Part shown: piece by piece, positions 48,105 through 56,885 of the stretch
Layout of the letters: every line of letters begins with the position of its first letter
How positions within the stretch are numbered: the stretch's first letter is position 1
NCBI GenBank assembly: GCA_006503475.1
Contig: RSEH01000177.1
Span: 34,809 to 98,808 of the forward strand
Direction of reading: 5' to 3'
From: Stentor roeselii
Lineage: Eukaryota; Ciliophora; Heterotrichea; Heterotrichida; Stentoridae
DNA: 64,000 bases
The notes under the pieces: generated by a model
The model's database searches: none
What the model was told of the DNA's origin: nothing
What the model saw: the letters and a program-made list of their open reading frames with translations, nothing else
Position numbers and translations under genes: made by a program

Positions 48105-49430
48105 CTATTTCTTTCTTTTATCTCTCGATGGACTTGGAGTGAGACTGAGCTTTATAGTTGCTCTTTTCTTATACTTCCTTCTAAACTTCGTTTTTTTCTT
48201 ACCCTTGACAGGCATACCAATAAGAACCCAGCTAGAAATAGCAGAATTAGCAAGTTCAATAAGATTCATAACATCACTAACAACAAAAAACCTCAAGAAG
48301 TGTTTTCTATGTGCCTTAAGATTGACCATTTCATCAGCAAGTTCCTGATGTCTTCTTTCCTTCAAAAGCAAGTCAATTTTTTTCTCTCGATACTTTTCAT
48401 AATAATGTGCTTTAAGTTTATCCCTGACATAACAATTGATATAAAAAAGTCTAATATGCTCAGGTGCTAAAATCCTATACTTGTTCAACTTAATCCAAAA
48501 CAAGTCCAAACTCGCCCTTCTTGCTTTAGCAACATTAAGAAAATTCCTCAATTTAACCTGTAACAAATTACAAGCCTTGATCAAGCTATCTTTAAACATC
48601 TTCATCAAAATAATAGTCAAATAATTGTCGAAGCTATTCGAAATAACAGACCTTAACTTTCTTTTATGTTTACTCAGCCAAAATCGCATTCGAATAGGAA
48701 TCAAAGAACGAATTCGACGAATTGCTTTATCTTTTCGTAAGTTCTTCGCCACCATTAAGAATCTTCCTAAAGCCTTTGAAATTGTTGCGATTTTCCCCAG
48801 GACCCTCCTGGCGACGAGGATTCGACTTCGCATTTTTGAATACCTTGAAACTAATGAGTTTGTAACTGAAAAATGCGTCAACATCAAACAAACCATCTTG
48901 CAAATCGAATCTTTAAACAATGCATTTTTTCTGTATTCCGCTTTTTGCACCTTATCTAAAAAACTTTTTAAAAGTCTTTCTCTTTTTTCACTTTCTAGTA
49001 TTTTTTTCGCTTCTAAGTTGATGGCTTTTTCGATATTTTTTGATTTTGGTTCGTTTTTTCTTAGTTTTGACGAGATTTTTGAAGGTTTTGAAGAAGGACT
49101 TGTGATGTTTGGAAGTCTTGTGTAGGAGTTGTTGGAGGCGGCGAAAGATGACGAAAAAGACAGGTCGCCGAACCTGGGAGACTTGGAAAACTTGCAAGAG
49201 GGGACCTTTGGAGGCTGGGGGGTCGGATAACGTCCTGGTCCCAGAGCTCTTTCAGAAGATTTACTGTCTAGGGTGTAAGGTTTGTACTCTGAGGTGACTT
49301 TTGAGTAGTTGTTTAGGACCTGGAGAATTTTTTGAGAAATGAACTTTCCCGAGCGAAGAATGCTGTTTTTCACGATCTGATTAGTGCTTTTCTGACTAGA
49401 AAGATAGAAAAAGTATTCCTGGCTTTTCAT
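48105..49430 (-). CDS. Hypothetical basic protein with SHIPPO-like motif, 441 aa
   Basis: First ATG is at 49430 (taataacATG), leaving 8 nt after the upstream stop. Residues ~60-80 contain a GPGRYPTP motif as in SHIPPO/STPGR microtubule proteins. Long Lys/Arg/Leu-rich helices follow (residues ~150-420) and the end is strongly basic (KRRKYKKRATIK-like). Probably a cytoskeletal or ciliary component; no family was recognised. Confidence 0.68.
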   Translation of the reverse strand: MKSQEYFFYLSSQKSTNQIVKNSILRSGKFISQKILQVLNNYSKVTSEYKPYTLDSKSSERALGPGRYPTPQPPKVPSCKFSKSPRFGDLSFSSSFAASNNSYTRLPNITSPSSKPSKISSKLRKNEPKSKNIEKAINLEAKKILESEKRERLLKSFLDKVQKAEYRKNALFKDSICKMVCLMLTHFSVTNSLVSRYSKMRSRILVARRVLGKIATISKALGRFLMVAKNLRKDKAIRRIRSLIPIRMRFWLSKHKRKLRSVISNSFDNYLTIILMKMFKDSLIKACNLLQVKLRNFLNVAKARRASLDLFWIKLNKYRILAPEHIRLFYINCYVRDKLKAHYYEKYREKKIDLLLKERRHQELADEMVNLKAHRKHFLRFFVVSDVMNLIELANSAISSWVLIGMPVKGKKKTKFRRKYKKRATIKLSLTPSPSRDKRKK

Positions 49431-49438
49431 GTTATTAT

Positions 49439-50224
49439 CTAAACTATCAGACAGTTGCAAACCTCCTTTTCACTTCTCTTGTTTTTGCCATCCAGAGAGT
49501 TTCTAACAGATTTCTCCGAGTCCTTATGCAAAATGCTGGCAACGACACTATTATGCCCGGCAAATCCTTTTAATATCACTTCTGAAAACTGTTTTTTTAT
49601 AAGATTTTTGCAAATTTCACAGCAAAGTAATCGAATCGTCGTGTAAGGCACTCGCTTTTTATTCTTACTCGTCAATTCATTCAACTGATCCGTGAAATCC
49701 ACCAGATCCTCTTGAATCGAACCTACTTCACGCGAGTTGAACTGCAAATCTCGCGTGATTTGTTCACTTTTATCGAAAATCTCCTGAAATCCTTCTTTTT
49801 TCACTTTAACTTCTTGATTCACAATTTCAAATTCTTCCCAGTCAACAGAATTTTCCAGATTTTTCAAATCATTCTCCAAATTTCCCAACTTTTTATCATG
49901 TTTTTTTTTGGTTTTTTTTAGATTCAATGAAAATTCTTCAATTTTTTCTTCACACTTTTCAAGATCGTCTTTACTTTTCTTTAGTTTTGTTCTAATTTCT
50001 CTAAGTTCTGACTTGCAACTAAGAATTTCTGCTTCCATTTCCATGCTGATCTCAAGATGCACTCTTTTTTTCAAGCAGTTTGTGCAAAGTAATGAAAAAT
50101 CGTTTTCATTAAGCCTGACATGATTCTTGCAAAAAGTTTCTCCACAGTCGCTGCAATTTTTTAGTTTTTTCCTTTTAAAGATTTTTTGACATCTGAAACA
50201 TTTTCCTGATTCTCCAGTTTCCAT
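49439..50224 (-). CDS. Zinc-finger/coiled-coil protein with C-terminal CaaX motif, 261 aa
   Basis: The N-terminal 50 residues carry a FYVE-related zinc finger (CFRC, CSDCGETFC, CTNC) without the RRHHCR lipid-binding motif. A coiled coil spans ~58-185. A second Cys pair (CCEIC) lies near 205. The protein ends CNCLIV, whose last four residues form a CaaX box, so C-terminal prenylation and membrane attachment are predicted. This might link it to the GGPPS genes in the window, though that is only inference. Confidence 0.75.
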   Translation of the reverse strand: METGESGKCFRCQKIFKRKKLKNCSDCGETFCKNHVRLNENDFSLLCTNCLKKRVHLEISMEMEAEILSCKSELREIRTKLKKSKDDLEKCEEKIEEFSLNLKKTKKKHDKKLGNLENDLKNLENSVDWEEFEIVNQEVKVKKEGFQEIFDKSEQITRDLQFNSREVGSIQEDLVDFTDQLNELTSKNKKRVPYTTIRLLCCEICKNLIKKQFSEVILKGFAGHNSVVASILHKDSEKSVRNSLDGKNKRSEKEVCNCLIV

Positions 50225-50245
50225 TTAATTTATATGTAAATAAAG

Positions 50246-51151
50246 CTAGTTCGTTATTTTTCGTGAGTTTTTTTTCAGTTCTTTTAACTTGGAAAGACGG
50301 TCTTGGACGATTTTTTGATAAACGGCTGTGTCTTCGGTTTTTAAGCTTGAGTCGGAAATTGGACGGAGAAGAGGACGGACCTCTGTTTTAGGTGGAGGCT
50401 TAGATGATTGAGGATTTTTTTTTGGAAGGGTTTTTGAAAGGATCTTGCTTAGGTCGAATGGCTTTGAAAAATGTGGAACGTATTTTCGGTCTGTTACTGG
50501 AATTGACTCTGAGGTTGATGTTATTAGCTGCTGTTGGCTCAGGGTGTTAACTTGGCTTCTTCTGGAACTCACGTTTTTTGAATGCTTTGAAGATGATCGG
50601 TTTTCGATGTGGTCTGTTGGGGGAGTGGGTAAGGGTTTTGGCTTGGTTTCAAATTTTTGGGATGTGAAGTGACCGGCGAATCCATCATTTTTCTGAAAAA
50701 ATTCCTCTTTATCCCTTCCAAAACTTTCAACTTGAAGTCCATCAAATTCCGCAGGATTGGAATAATCATCATCAGTATAAAAAACCTGTTTATTCTTCTC
50801 AAGTTTCGCTTTTTTCAAGTACTTATTATTAAAAATTTTCAAAGAATTCTGATTGATACATGGTTGAAAAGTCATTTCCGCTTCATTCTCTAATCTTGAA
50901 TTAGACCTGCTGACAATTCTAAGTCTTCCAGTGGAAGAAACCGAAGGAGTCATAGTTCTTAATGCAAATTTTCTAGGAATCGAGTAATTTTCCAATCGAC
51001 TTCTAAGTCTTTTTTCAGTATCTTCTTGAAGTCTCTCAAAAACAGTAGGTCTCATCGAAGACGAACTGGAAGACGTGAACATCTGAGTCATGGGACTGGA
51101 AAGTGAAGGGTAATAAGGACTGCTCAGAGAAGGAGAAGTGAAAAATTGCAT
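50246..51151 (-). CDS. Ser-rich protein with TFxPxIN motif, 301 aa
   Basis: Ser/Pro-rich and probably disordered. It contains MTFQPCINQNSLKIF (residues ~93-107), the same motif class as in the 28725 gene, and VFERLQEDTEKR near residue 38, a pattern seen in protist microtubule-linked proteins. The C-terminal helix is basic (VQDRLSKLKELKK). Function unknown; likely cytoskeletal. Confidence 0.68.
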   Translation of the reverse strand: MQFFTSPSLSSPYYPSLSSPMTQMFTSSSSSSMRPTVFERLQEDTEKRLRSRLENYSIPRKFALRTMTPSVSSTGRLRIVSRSNSRLENEAEMTFQPCINQNSLKIFNNKYLKKAKLEKNKQVFYTDDDYSNPAEFDGLQVESFGRDKEEFFQKNDGFAGHFTSQKFETKPKPLPTPPTDHIENRSSSKHSKNVSSRRSQVNTLSQQQLITSTSESIPVTDRKYVPHFSKPFDLSKILSKTLPKKNPQSSKPPPKTEVRPLLRPISDSSLKTEDTAVYQKIVQDRLSKLKELKKNSRKITN

Positions 51152-51205
51152 TTTTTAAATATTAGAAAGGCTGGAAATAAACCCTTTTAACTTCTAGTTA
51201 ATTAA

Positions 51206-51772
51206 TCAGTCTAAACCAAATTCAAGGTTTTGATATTTCTTTGGCCATTCAGAAATCCTTTCAAGGAAAAAACTGATTTTTTGAAGTTTTTTGTGAAAGA
51301 GTTCTGTATTTGAGTATTCATCTTTGAATAAACATAAAGGTTGCAAGAGTTCTGATCCTTTAAACACGATCTGGAATAATTCTCCTAAACTACCTTCAAG
51401 TGAATCACGGCCACCTTCTTCACAGTAGTCTTGATGCCTGCCTCCAAGAGTACAGCTAACAAGTACTTTTTTCCCAGTCAACCCATTCGACAAGCCTTCT
51501 AAAACTTTAACCCAAAACATCTGCAACAAAGCTGGAAAGTTCTCAAAATAAACTGGAAACTGTAAAACAATTAAATCAGATTCCCTTATTTTTTCCCTTT
51601 CTTCCTCATAAAAACTCAGGGTGTTATTTGAAATTTTTTCTAAGTTCTCATAAATTTGAGTTTCTTTTACCTCGAAAAGGTTTTTTTCTAGTTTTTCCTT
51701 GATTAGAGATTTGAGGTAAAAGTTTAAACTTTTCAGGCAAGGATGGCAAAAAATGATTAAAGCCTTTGACAT
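51206..51772 (-). CDS. Flavodoxin-fold NAD(P)H quinone reductase-like protein, 188 aa
   Basis: Start chosen at 51772 (MSKALIIFCHP, the first beta strand and flavin-phosphate loop). Other markers: DLIVLQFPVYFENFPALLQMFW (split here by function: the Q-FP-Y motif and following helix) and VLVSCTLGGRHQDYC. These match the NQO/KefF flavodoxin-like family, which performs two-electron reduction of quinones with FMN or FAD. Length is normal for that family. Stop is TGA. The start is 5 nt from the divergent gene at 51778. Confidence 0.85.
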   Translation of the reverse strand: MSKALIIFCHPCLKSLNFYLKSLIKEKLEKNLFEVKETQIYENLEKISNNTLSFYEEEREKIRESDLIVLQFPVYFENFPALLQMFWVKVLEGLSNGLTGKKVLVSCTLGGRHQDYCEEGGRDSLEGSLGELFQIVFKGSELLQPLCLFKDEYSNTELFHKKLQKISFFLERISEWPKKYQNLEFGLD

Positions 51773-51777
51773 AATAA
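51773..51777. promoter_or_regulatory. Five-base divergent spacer AATAA
   Basis: CAT, AATAA, then ATG: start codons of the reductase (-) and the Cys-rich protein (+) are separated by 5 nt. If the longer minus frame were used, the two coding regions would overlap instead. Confidence 0.55.
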
Positions 51778-52899
51778 ATGGATTTTGATGATCATCAACC
51801 CGAAGAAGATGTGAAAATTTCACAGGGTTTTAATTCTCAATCCCAGGGGAAATTGATGCATTCTTCTGCAGTAGCAGTTGCAGTAAAGGTCCACTTTGAA
51901 TATTCGACTGAGTTTCCTGTGATTCCTGTCGAAAAAAAGGGAGAACTCATCAACTGGGCACAAATCATTTCAATGAAAAAAGGACCTGGCAGTCAAGTTC
52001 TTGGAAATCAACAAGAAAAAAAAGTCTTTTCAGGAGAAGTTGATAAGTTTTCATTATCTTGTCCAGATGTAGATAATTTGGTCAGACTGATAACAGGCCG
52101 AACTGACTCAATAAAAGTAAAACAAATGGAAAAAACTTTTTTAGATGGAAAAAACCGAAAAGGAAGATTTTCTCGGGTTAATTGCAGAACTTGCAAAAGA
52201 TTATTAGTTCAAGTTGATTTAAAATGTAGACATTTAACTTGCTTCTCTTGCTTTTGTCGAAACGTTAGAAGTCTCTTGCAAAATCCAAATATGATGACTT
52301 TAAAACCTTGCAGATGTAAGACGTGCTTCGAGTTTTACTCTGTTGAAGATGTTCAGAAGTACCTTGAAGGTGATTTGAATGAAATTCAGCAGTTTAAAAA
52401 ACTGGAAATAATGAAAACTTGTTTATGGTGTAAAAGAAATCTCAATGTTTTACAAGAGTTTTGCCCGGAATTAGAATGTTTTCATATTTGCCGACTTTGT
52501 TATACAAATGAACTCTTCATATATGTCAAGTCTTGCCTTGTATGTAACTCTGAATACAAAAATAAAGAAATTTCTTATCAAAGAGAAGCTTCTTGTTTAC
52601 TTTGTGGAAAAAAAGGAAAAATATTAGGAGCAGGGTATTGGTGTTTTCATAAAGATCATTATTTATGCTTTTCATGTAACCAGCAAAATTTAAATCAATC
52701 GATAAAGAATCTGAAATGTCCTGGTTGCCAACAATCTTTTGATAAGACTTCATTAAATATATTTGCCCACTTTATCAATAAAATTTGCATTGGGTGTAAA
52801 GACTCAATCTCTGTTGCTGATGGTGAAAGATGCTCCAATTGCTGCAATTTTTCATGTGAAAAATGCTTGGTTAACCAAAAATGTCTCATCTGTGGATAA
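51778..52899 (+). CDS. Cys-rich multi-zinc-finger (RING-like) protein, 373 aa
   Basis: After a ~130-residue N-terminal part, residues ~135-373 contain a dense series of Cys pairs with His: CRTC, CRHLTCFSC, CRCKTC, CLWC, CFHICRLC, CLVC, CLLC, CFHKDHYLCFSC, CPGC, CIGC, CSNC, CEKC and a final CLIC. The series suggests several RING- or B-box-like modules in tandem, perhaps an E3 ligase. No single family fits. It stops at TAA, two codons after the last Cys pair begins. Confidence 0.75.
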   Translation: MDFDDHQPEEDVKISQGFNSQSQGKLMHSSAVAVAVKVHFEYSTEFPVIPVEKKGELINWAQIISMKKGPGSQVLGNQQEKKVFSGEVDKFSLSCPDVDNLVRLITGRTDSIKVKQMEKTFLDGKNRKGRFSRVNCRTCKRLLVQVDLKCRHLTCFSCFCRNVRSLLQNPNMMTLKPCRCKTCFEFYSVEDVQKYLEGDLNEIQQFKKLEIMKTCLWCKRNLNVLQEFCPELECFHICRLCYTNELFIYVKSCLVCNSEYKNKEISYQREASCLLCGKKGKILGAGYWCFHKDHYLCFSCNQQNLNQSIKNLKCPGCQQSFDKTSLNIFAHFINKICIGCKDSISVADGERCSNCCNFSCEKCLVNQKCLICG

Positions 52900-52949
52900 G
52901 TAAAGAATAGAATATTGATTAAATGGATTTGTTTTCTAACTATTAGGTT

Positions 52950-53648
52950 TCATAAACTGTTTTTCCTCACTATTTTTATTCTTTTTGGAGAAGGAGAATA
53001 AGAAATTGATGAAAAACTAGAAGCTAGGTCGTAACTTCCTGGACCTGGAGTCGAAAGTCGATTCAGGTTGTCTGCTGAGACTCGTGCGCCGAATGAAATG
53101 TTGGAATATCGGCTGTTTTCTACGAGAGTGTGCTTTGGGTTGTAGGCACCTGGAGGTGGTGTGCTGTGTCTGGCTATTGATGAATGACGGCTTTTTATTG
53201 AGCAGGAAAGTCCCTCACCTATGCTAGTCTTTAAATTGTAAGTCCCCGGGCCAGGGGTAGTCCATCGATTTTCATCATTTCTCTGCTTCGACGGTGAGAT
53301 CTTTCCTCCTACAATATAACGTTCTAAACTTCCAGGGATCGAATAAGCCGTTGAAGGAGGCGCATCTTTTCCCCGAGGATTTGACGGCTGCCAACGATTT
53401 CCGAAGCCGAAACCAGCACGTCTTCCTTTGCCGATGACAGAATCGAGTGAAAGAAATTCAGATGAAGGGTCTGGTCTTTTTTGATGAAAGCGATTCGCTT
53501 TGCTGAAGGACCATTTCACGCTTTGCTTACCAATCAAACTGTTTACTAGGTTTATCTCGTTCATGGTCTTTTTGAGTACTTTACTCGCGACTTGTTTCTC
53601 TTTTTTGGAAACTGAGACTGAACGAGTTTTCTTGTGTTTTGCTAGCAT
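52950..53648 (-). CDS. SHIPPO/STPGR-repeat axonemal protein, 232 aa
   Basis: Basic N-terminus, then repeats of the Pro-Gly type: TTPGPGTYNLK (~130), TPPPGAYNPK (~164) and TPGPGSYDLA (~202), plus FGFGNRW-type aromatic links. STPGR/ODF3-type repeats lie along microtubules in cilia and flagella. Stop is TGA. Its 5' flank contains the telomere-like minisatellite. Confidence 0.86.
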   Translation of the reverse strand: MLAKHKKTRSVSVSKKEKQVASKVLKKTMNEINLVNSLIGKQSVKWSFSKANRFHQKRPDPSSEFLSLDSVIGKGRRAGFGFGNRWQPSNPRGKDAPPSTAYSIPGSLERYIVGGKISPSKQRNDENRWTTPGPGTYNLKTSIGEGLSCSIKSRHSSIARHSTPPPGAYNPKHTLVENSRYSNISFGARVSADNLNRLSTPGPGSYDLASSFSSISYSPSPKRIKIVRKNSL

Positions 53649-54359
53649 TTTTATGGGATTTAAATGATTAGATTATTGGACTGAGGGTATATTTTTGAGG
53701 TTCATGAAAAGTTATTTTTTGTGTTTTGAAGGTCTTTTAGGGAATTGAGAGGTGAAGAGAGTTTTTTTTGGATTTGGTAAAAGAGGTGTTGGGTGTTAGA
53801 AAATTTTAGTGGTTTTGAGATCAGGGTGTTAGGGTGTTGAGTTTTTGATATTTTAGGGAATAGGGTGGAAGATTGTTTATTTTTAGGATTTGGGTTTAGA
53901 TGATTTTATGTTTTTGAAGTTTAGGGTGTTAGATGATTTCATATTTTTAGAGATTTGGGTGTTAGAGCGTTTTGAGATCTTTTGGAGATCAGGTGTTAGA
54001 TGGTTTTTTATTTCTAGAGATTTGGGTGTTAGAGCGTTTTTATATCTTTTCGAGATCAGGGTGTTAGATGGTTTTATATTTTGAGAGATTTGGGTGTTAG
54101 AGCGTTTTTATATCTTTTCGAGATCAGGGTGTTAGATGGTTTTATATTCTAGAGATTCGGGTGTTAGAGAGTTTTGATATCTTTTCGAGATTAGGGTGTT
54201 AGATAGCTTTAATATTTTGGAGAATAGTGTGTAAGAGGTTTTGATAATTTTGAAGATCAGGGTGTTAGATAGTTTTAATATTTTTGGAGAATAGGGTGTA
54301 AAAAGTTTTGATAATTTTGAAGATCAGGGCGTTAAAAACTTTAATAATTTGAGAGATTA
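53649..54359. other. Intergenic region dominated by minisatellite
   Basis: Lies between the STPGR gene start (minus, left) and the 3' end of the CnoX-like gene. It is strongly G/T-rich on the plus strand. A frame at 53890-54084 is a by-product of the repeat. Confidence 0.7.
53780..54340 (+). repeat. ~32-33 bp minisatellite carrying GGGTGTTAG telomere-like motif
   Basis: Monomers of ~32-33 bp alternate in two forms (a ~65-bp dimer): GAGATTTGGGTGTTAGAGCG and GAGATCAGGGTGTTAGATGG. About 12 copies of GGTGTTAG are intact, and the right end degenerates. At 53824 two copies of the word run together as GGGTGTTAGGGTGTTGAG. TGTTAGGG is the complement of CCCTAACA, the telomere unit I recall for heterotrich ciliates. 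Confidence 0.85.
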
Positions 54360-55334
54360 CTATGAAAATTTTATGTAAAGACTTTGCATTTTTTTCCTTG
54401 TCGGCTTCGTCAATAGATGATCATTTCCCAAATCATTAATTATCTGAAGAACTGTTTTTTGTCCAAACCCTTTAAAAGACTTTTCCTTTTCAATAATACC
54501 AAGACTAATCTCAATCGCTTGCTCATTCAACCCTGCAGAATGATAAGCAAGTGCAAGTTTCGACAATAATTCAAAATTATCAGGATCTTGACTCAAATCT
54601 CTCTTCAACTCATCAATTTTCCCCTGATTTTCCTGATCTTTTTCAAATTTTTTCAGTACTTTTTCTTCAATTTCAATTATTTCCTGATCGAAAAATCCTT
54701 GATTTTTCGCATTTTCTAGAATTTCCTTCGTTTTTTCAAGATCTCCCATCAAAAAGTAAGCCTGAAGTAATCCTTTAACAATCCTGGCCTGATACTTTTC
54801 ACTAAACTCTTTATACCCTTTCGCTTCTTCAAAGCTTTTAATAGCTTCCAAGAACTTCTTATCTTTCACAAACTCTTCCCCAGCCATTAAAAGTCCTTGA
54901 AAAACGTTTTCATCACTGACAAGTCCAGCGACTAACTTTGCATCTTCAACGATTTCATTAATATTTTCTTCTGTGATGATTCCTTCAACTTTACTGAAAA
55001 CATTTCCTTTATTGATTAAAAAAAGAGTTGGAACCTTGAAAATACTGAGTGCAGAGGCAAGTTCATTCATTTCGTCGATGTCCATTCTTGCGTAGTTCCA
55101 TTTTCCCTCGTCAAGCATTGCCTTTTGCTCTAACACCCTGACAATCTTCCTGCAGGGAAGAGACCAGTTGGCATAAGCTTGTAAAATTACTGGTGAAGGA
55201 CTTTTTAACACTTTGCTTAACCAGACCTGGATTGAGTCTACTTCAAAAATGAAGTTTTTGTATTCTTCCATTGCGGAAAATGCAACTTTTTGGATTTCTT
55301 GATGACTGACGTGCCGAAACACCCTGCTTATCAT
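54360..55334 (-). CDS. CnoX/YbbN-like thioredoxin-TPR co-chaperone, 324 aa
   Basis: The N-terminal ~25 residues (MISRVFRHVSHQ) could be a mitochondrial presequence. A thioredoxin domain follows (~30-140), with the active site WSLPCRK, i.e. S-x-x-C instead of CxxC, and the cis-Pro motif KVPTLFL. TPR-like helices run from ~145. The C-terminal DLGNDHLLTKPTRKKMQSLY matches the LTxxYRRxL-type end of bacterial CnoX (YbbN), a holdase that works with GroEL. The loss of the first Cys argues against a dithiol reductase role. Confidence 0.88.
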   Translation of the reverse strand: MISRVFRHVSHQEIQKVAFSAMEEYKNFIFEVDSIQVWLSKVLKSPSPVILQAYANWSLPCRKIVRVLEQKAMLDEGKWNYARMDIDEMNELASALSIFKVPTLFLINKGNVFSKVEGIITEENINEIVEDAKLVAGLVSDENVFQGLLMAGEEFVKDKKFLEAIKSFEEAKGYKEFSEKYQARIVKGLLQAYFLMGDLEKTKEILENAKNQGFFDQEIIEIEEKVLKKFEKDQENQGKIDELKRDLSQDPDNFELLSKLALAYHSAGLNEQAIEISLGIIEKEKSFKGFGQKTVLQIINDLGNDHLLTKPTRKKMQSLYIKFS

Positions 55335-55360
55335 TAATAAACATTAAACTTATTTATACG

Positions 55361-55783
55361 TTACAATATAAGAACTTTTGAACGAATATGAGAAGGCTTT
55401 TTTAGGATTTTTAGACCTCGAGCGTGGCTTGGTGTCAGAAGTTTGAAGTTTTGGCTTTCCTGTTGGAATACTTCGATGTGGTCGATCAGGGAATGAAGTT
55501 TTGCGCAGCGATGTATTGTTTTTTTGTTTGCTTTTTTAGTTGGGGTTGAACTTGTCGAAGATGTTTTCGGACTTCTTCTTCTTTGAATCTGTATCTGGTG
55601 AGCTTGAGAAGGAAATAAACCTTGATCTTTGATCTTCAGAACTCTTTCACTCCGACGGATAAACAAAAGACTCGGAGCGATAGGAGGCGGTGAGAAGAAT
55701 AAAGGAGGATCAGGTCTAACTTTTAAGATTTCTGATGCATTTTTCATCAGTTTTTCAAGATTCGGCCGGTGTTTTTGGTTCAT
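55361..55783 (-). CDS. Basic hypothetical protein, 140 aa
   Basis: Pro/Lys/Ser-rich and strongly basic (RRRSPKTSSTSSTPTKKANKK split over residues 67-88), probably disordered, ending SKVLIL. The ATG lies in aaaATGAACC. No domain was recognised. It lies on the same strand upstream of the CnoX-like gene, 26 nt from its start. Confidence 0.55.
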   Translation of the reverse strand: MNQKHRPNLEKLMKNASEILKVRPDPPLFFSPPPIAPSLLFIRRSERVLKIKDQGLFPSQAHQIQIQRRRSPKTSSTSSTPTKKANKKTIHRCAKLHSLIDHIEVFQQESQNFKLLTPSHARGLKILKKPSHIRSKVLIL

Positions 55784-55964
55784 TTTTTAAGGTTTGTATT
55801 GATTTAAATGTTTGGCTTGTAGTGGGTTGAATAAGTAAATATAAGGTAAGATTATAATACTATTCCATTATCATTCAAATGAACCCCAAAAAGATTCCAT
55901 CTAATCCTTTTACACTTTCAATCAACCCCTAAAATCTCCCATCCTTTAAAATCATAAATAACTA
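55784..55964. other. Intergenic spacer
   Basis: AT-rich spacer between two minus-strand genes; no element seen. Confidence 0.4.
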
Positions 55965-56885
55965 TCATTTCACCCCTTTTCCTTTATTCTTAGAAGAAAT
56001 CGTTGACTTTAAATACCCAGCAAGTCCTTTAACAGGAGTAACATCCGTTCTTTTTTCCAAATACTTGAAACTTTCCCATTTCCTAAGTGTCTCAAAAGCC
56101 TTCCTATCCTCCTTCATAATTTCCTTCTTTTCACTTCCACTCGTATCAACTCTATTAAAAATCAAAGAACCAACAAAATCCGGACTAGTCTCAAGATTCA
56201 CTTTTTTCCTTTCATCACATTTCAATCCTTTTCCTTTAAAATTTTTTTCCTCATTTTGCATTCCAGGGTCTAAAAAGTCTCTTTTATTCCAAAGTCGATT
56301 ATTTTTAATTCCATGTTTTTCCCGAATTTCTTCCACCCCAAGGCCCTGGCGGATCATTTGAAGCATGAAACTTTTACAGTCTTCATTATTTTCACTTGTT
56401 CTAACTTGAACCTCAGCGAGTCCATTACAAGTTCCAGTGACATTGTCGATGTTTGGATTGATTTTAAAGACATGAAAACCTTTGCAAAGATTTTTTATTG
56501 ATAACAAGTCGGTTTTACTTGAAAGTCCTGAAAGTTTAAAGGTTTTTACTGTCATTTGAGAAGGCTTTGGAAGTAACTTTGGAGTTGATGATGAATTTGA
56601 AGAAGGCTTTAAGGGTTTTGGAGGTTTTTCTGGAGATAAAGCAGAAGATGTAAGTTTTTGGATTGGAGGAGGTGTGAAAGAACCGAATAAGTCACTTGCG
56701 CTGTGGTCTGATGGACGCAAACGGTCTTTTGTTGGAGTGTCGATGCGATGGACTCCGTGACTTGTGATGTCGAAGGAATTGTCTCGCGCTAAACGCTTAC
56801 CTGTTCGAATGCCTTCGAAGGAAAAGTCCTGGGAAAAGCAGGAACTTGAGAGATTTTTTAACTTCGTTTGTAAACTTTGATTCAT
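55965..56885 (-). CDS. Hypothetical protein, 306 aa
   Basis: The Ser/Pro-rich first 110 residues (FGSFTPPPIQKL) precede a compact region (~112-180: MTVKTFKLSGLSSKTDLLSI, GTCNGLAEVQVRTS) that could be an RRM- or ferredoxin-like fold. Charged helices follow to a basic end. Stop is TGA. No family was recognised. Confidence 0.65.
   Translation of the reverse strand: MNQSLQTKLKNLSSSCFSQDFSFEGIRTGKRLARDNSFDITSHGVHRIDTPTKDRLRPSDHSASDLFGSFTPPPIQKLTSSALSPEKPPKPLKPSSNSSSTPKLLPKPSQMTVKTFKLSGLSSKTDLLSIKNLCKGFHVFKINPNIDNVTGTCNGLAEVQVRTSENNEDCKSFMLQMIRQGLGVEEIREKHGIKNNRLWNKRDFLDPGMQNEEKNFKGKGLKCDERKKVNLETSPDFVGSLIFNRVDTSGSEKKEIMKEDRKAFETLRKWESFKYLEKRTDVTPVKGLAGYLKSTISSKNKGKGVK

Noticed and set aside
53890-54084. 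Repetitive plus-strand frame over the minisatellite
   Set aside because: Its residues merely translate the ~32-bp repeat; the opposite strand is the promoter side of the STPGR gene.
53780-54340. CRISPR-like array
   Set aside because: Regular short repeats, but the 'spacers' are also repetitive, there are no cas genes, and the DNA is eukaryotic.
29779-55970. Alternative genetic code with TGA = Trp, as in Blepharisma
   Set aside because: Several genes end naturally at TGA, and long conserved genes (kinases, helicases, MBOAT) use TGG for Trp with no in-frame TGA.
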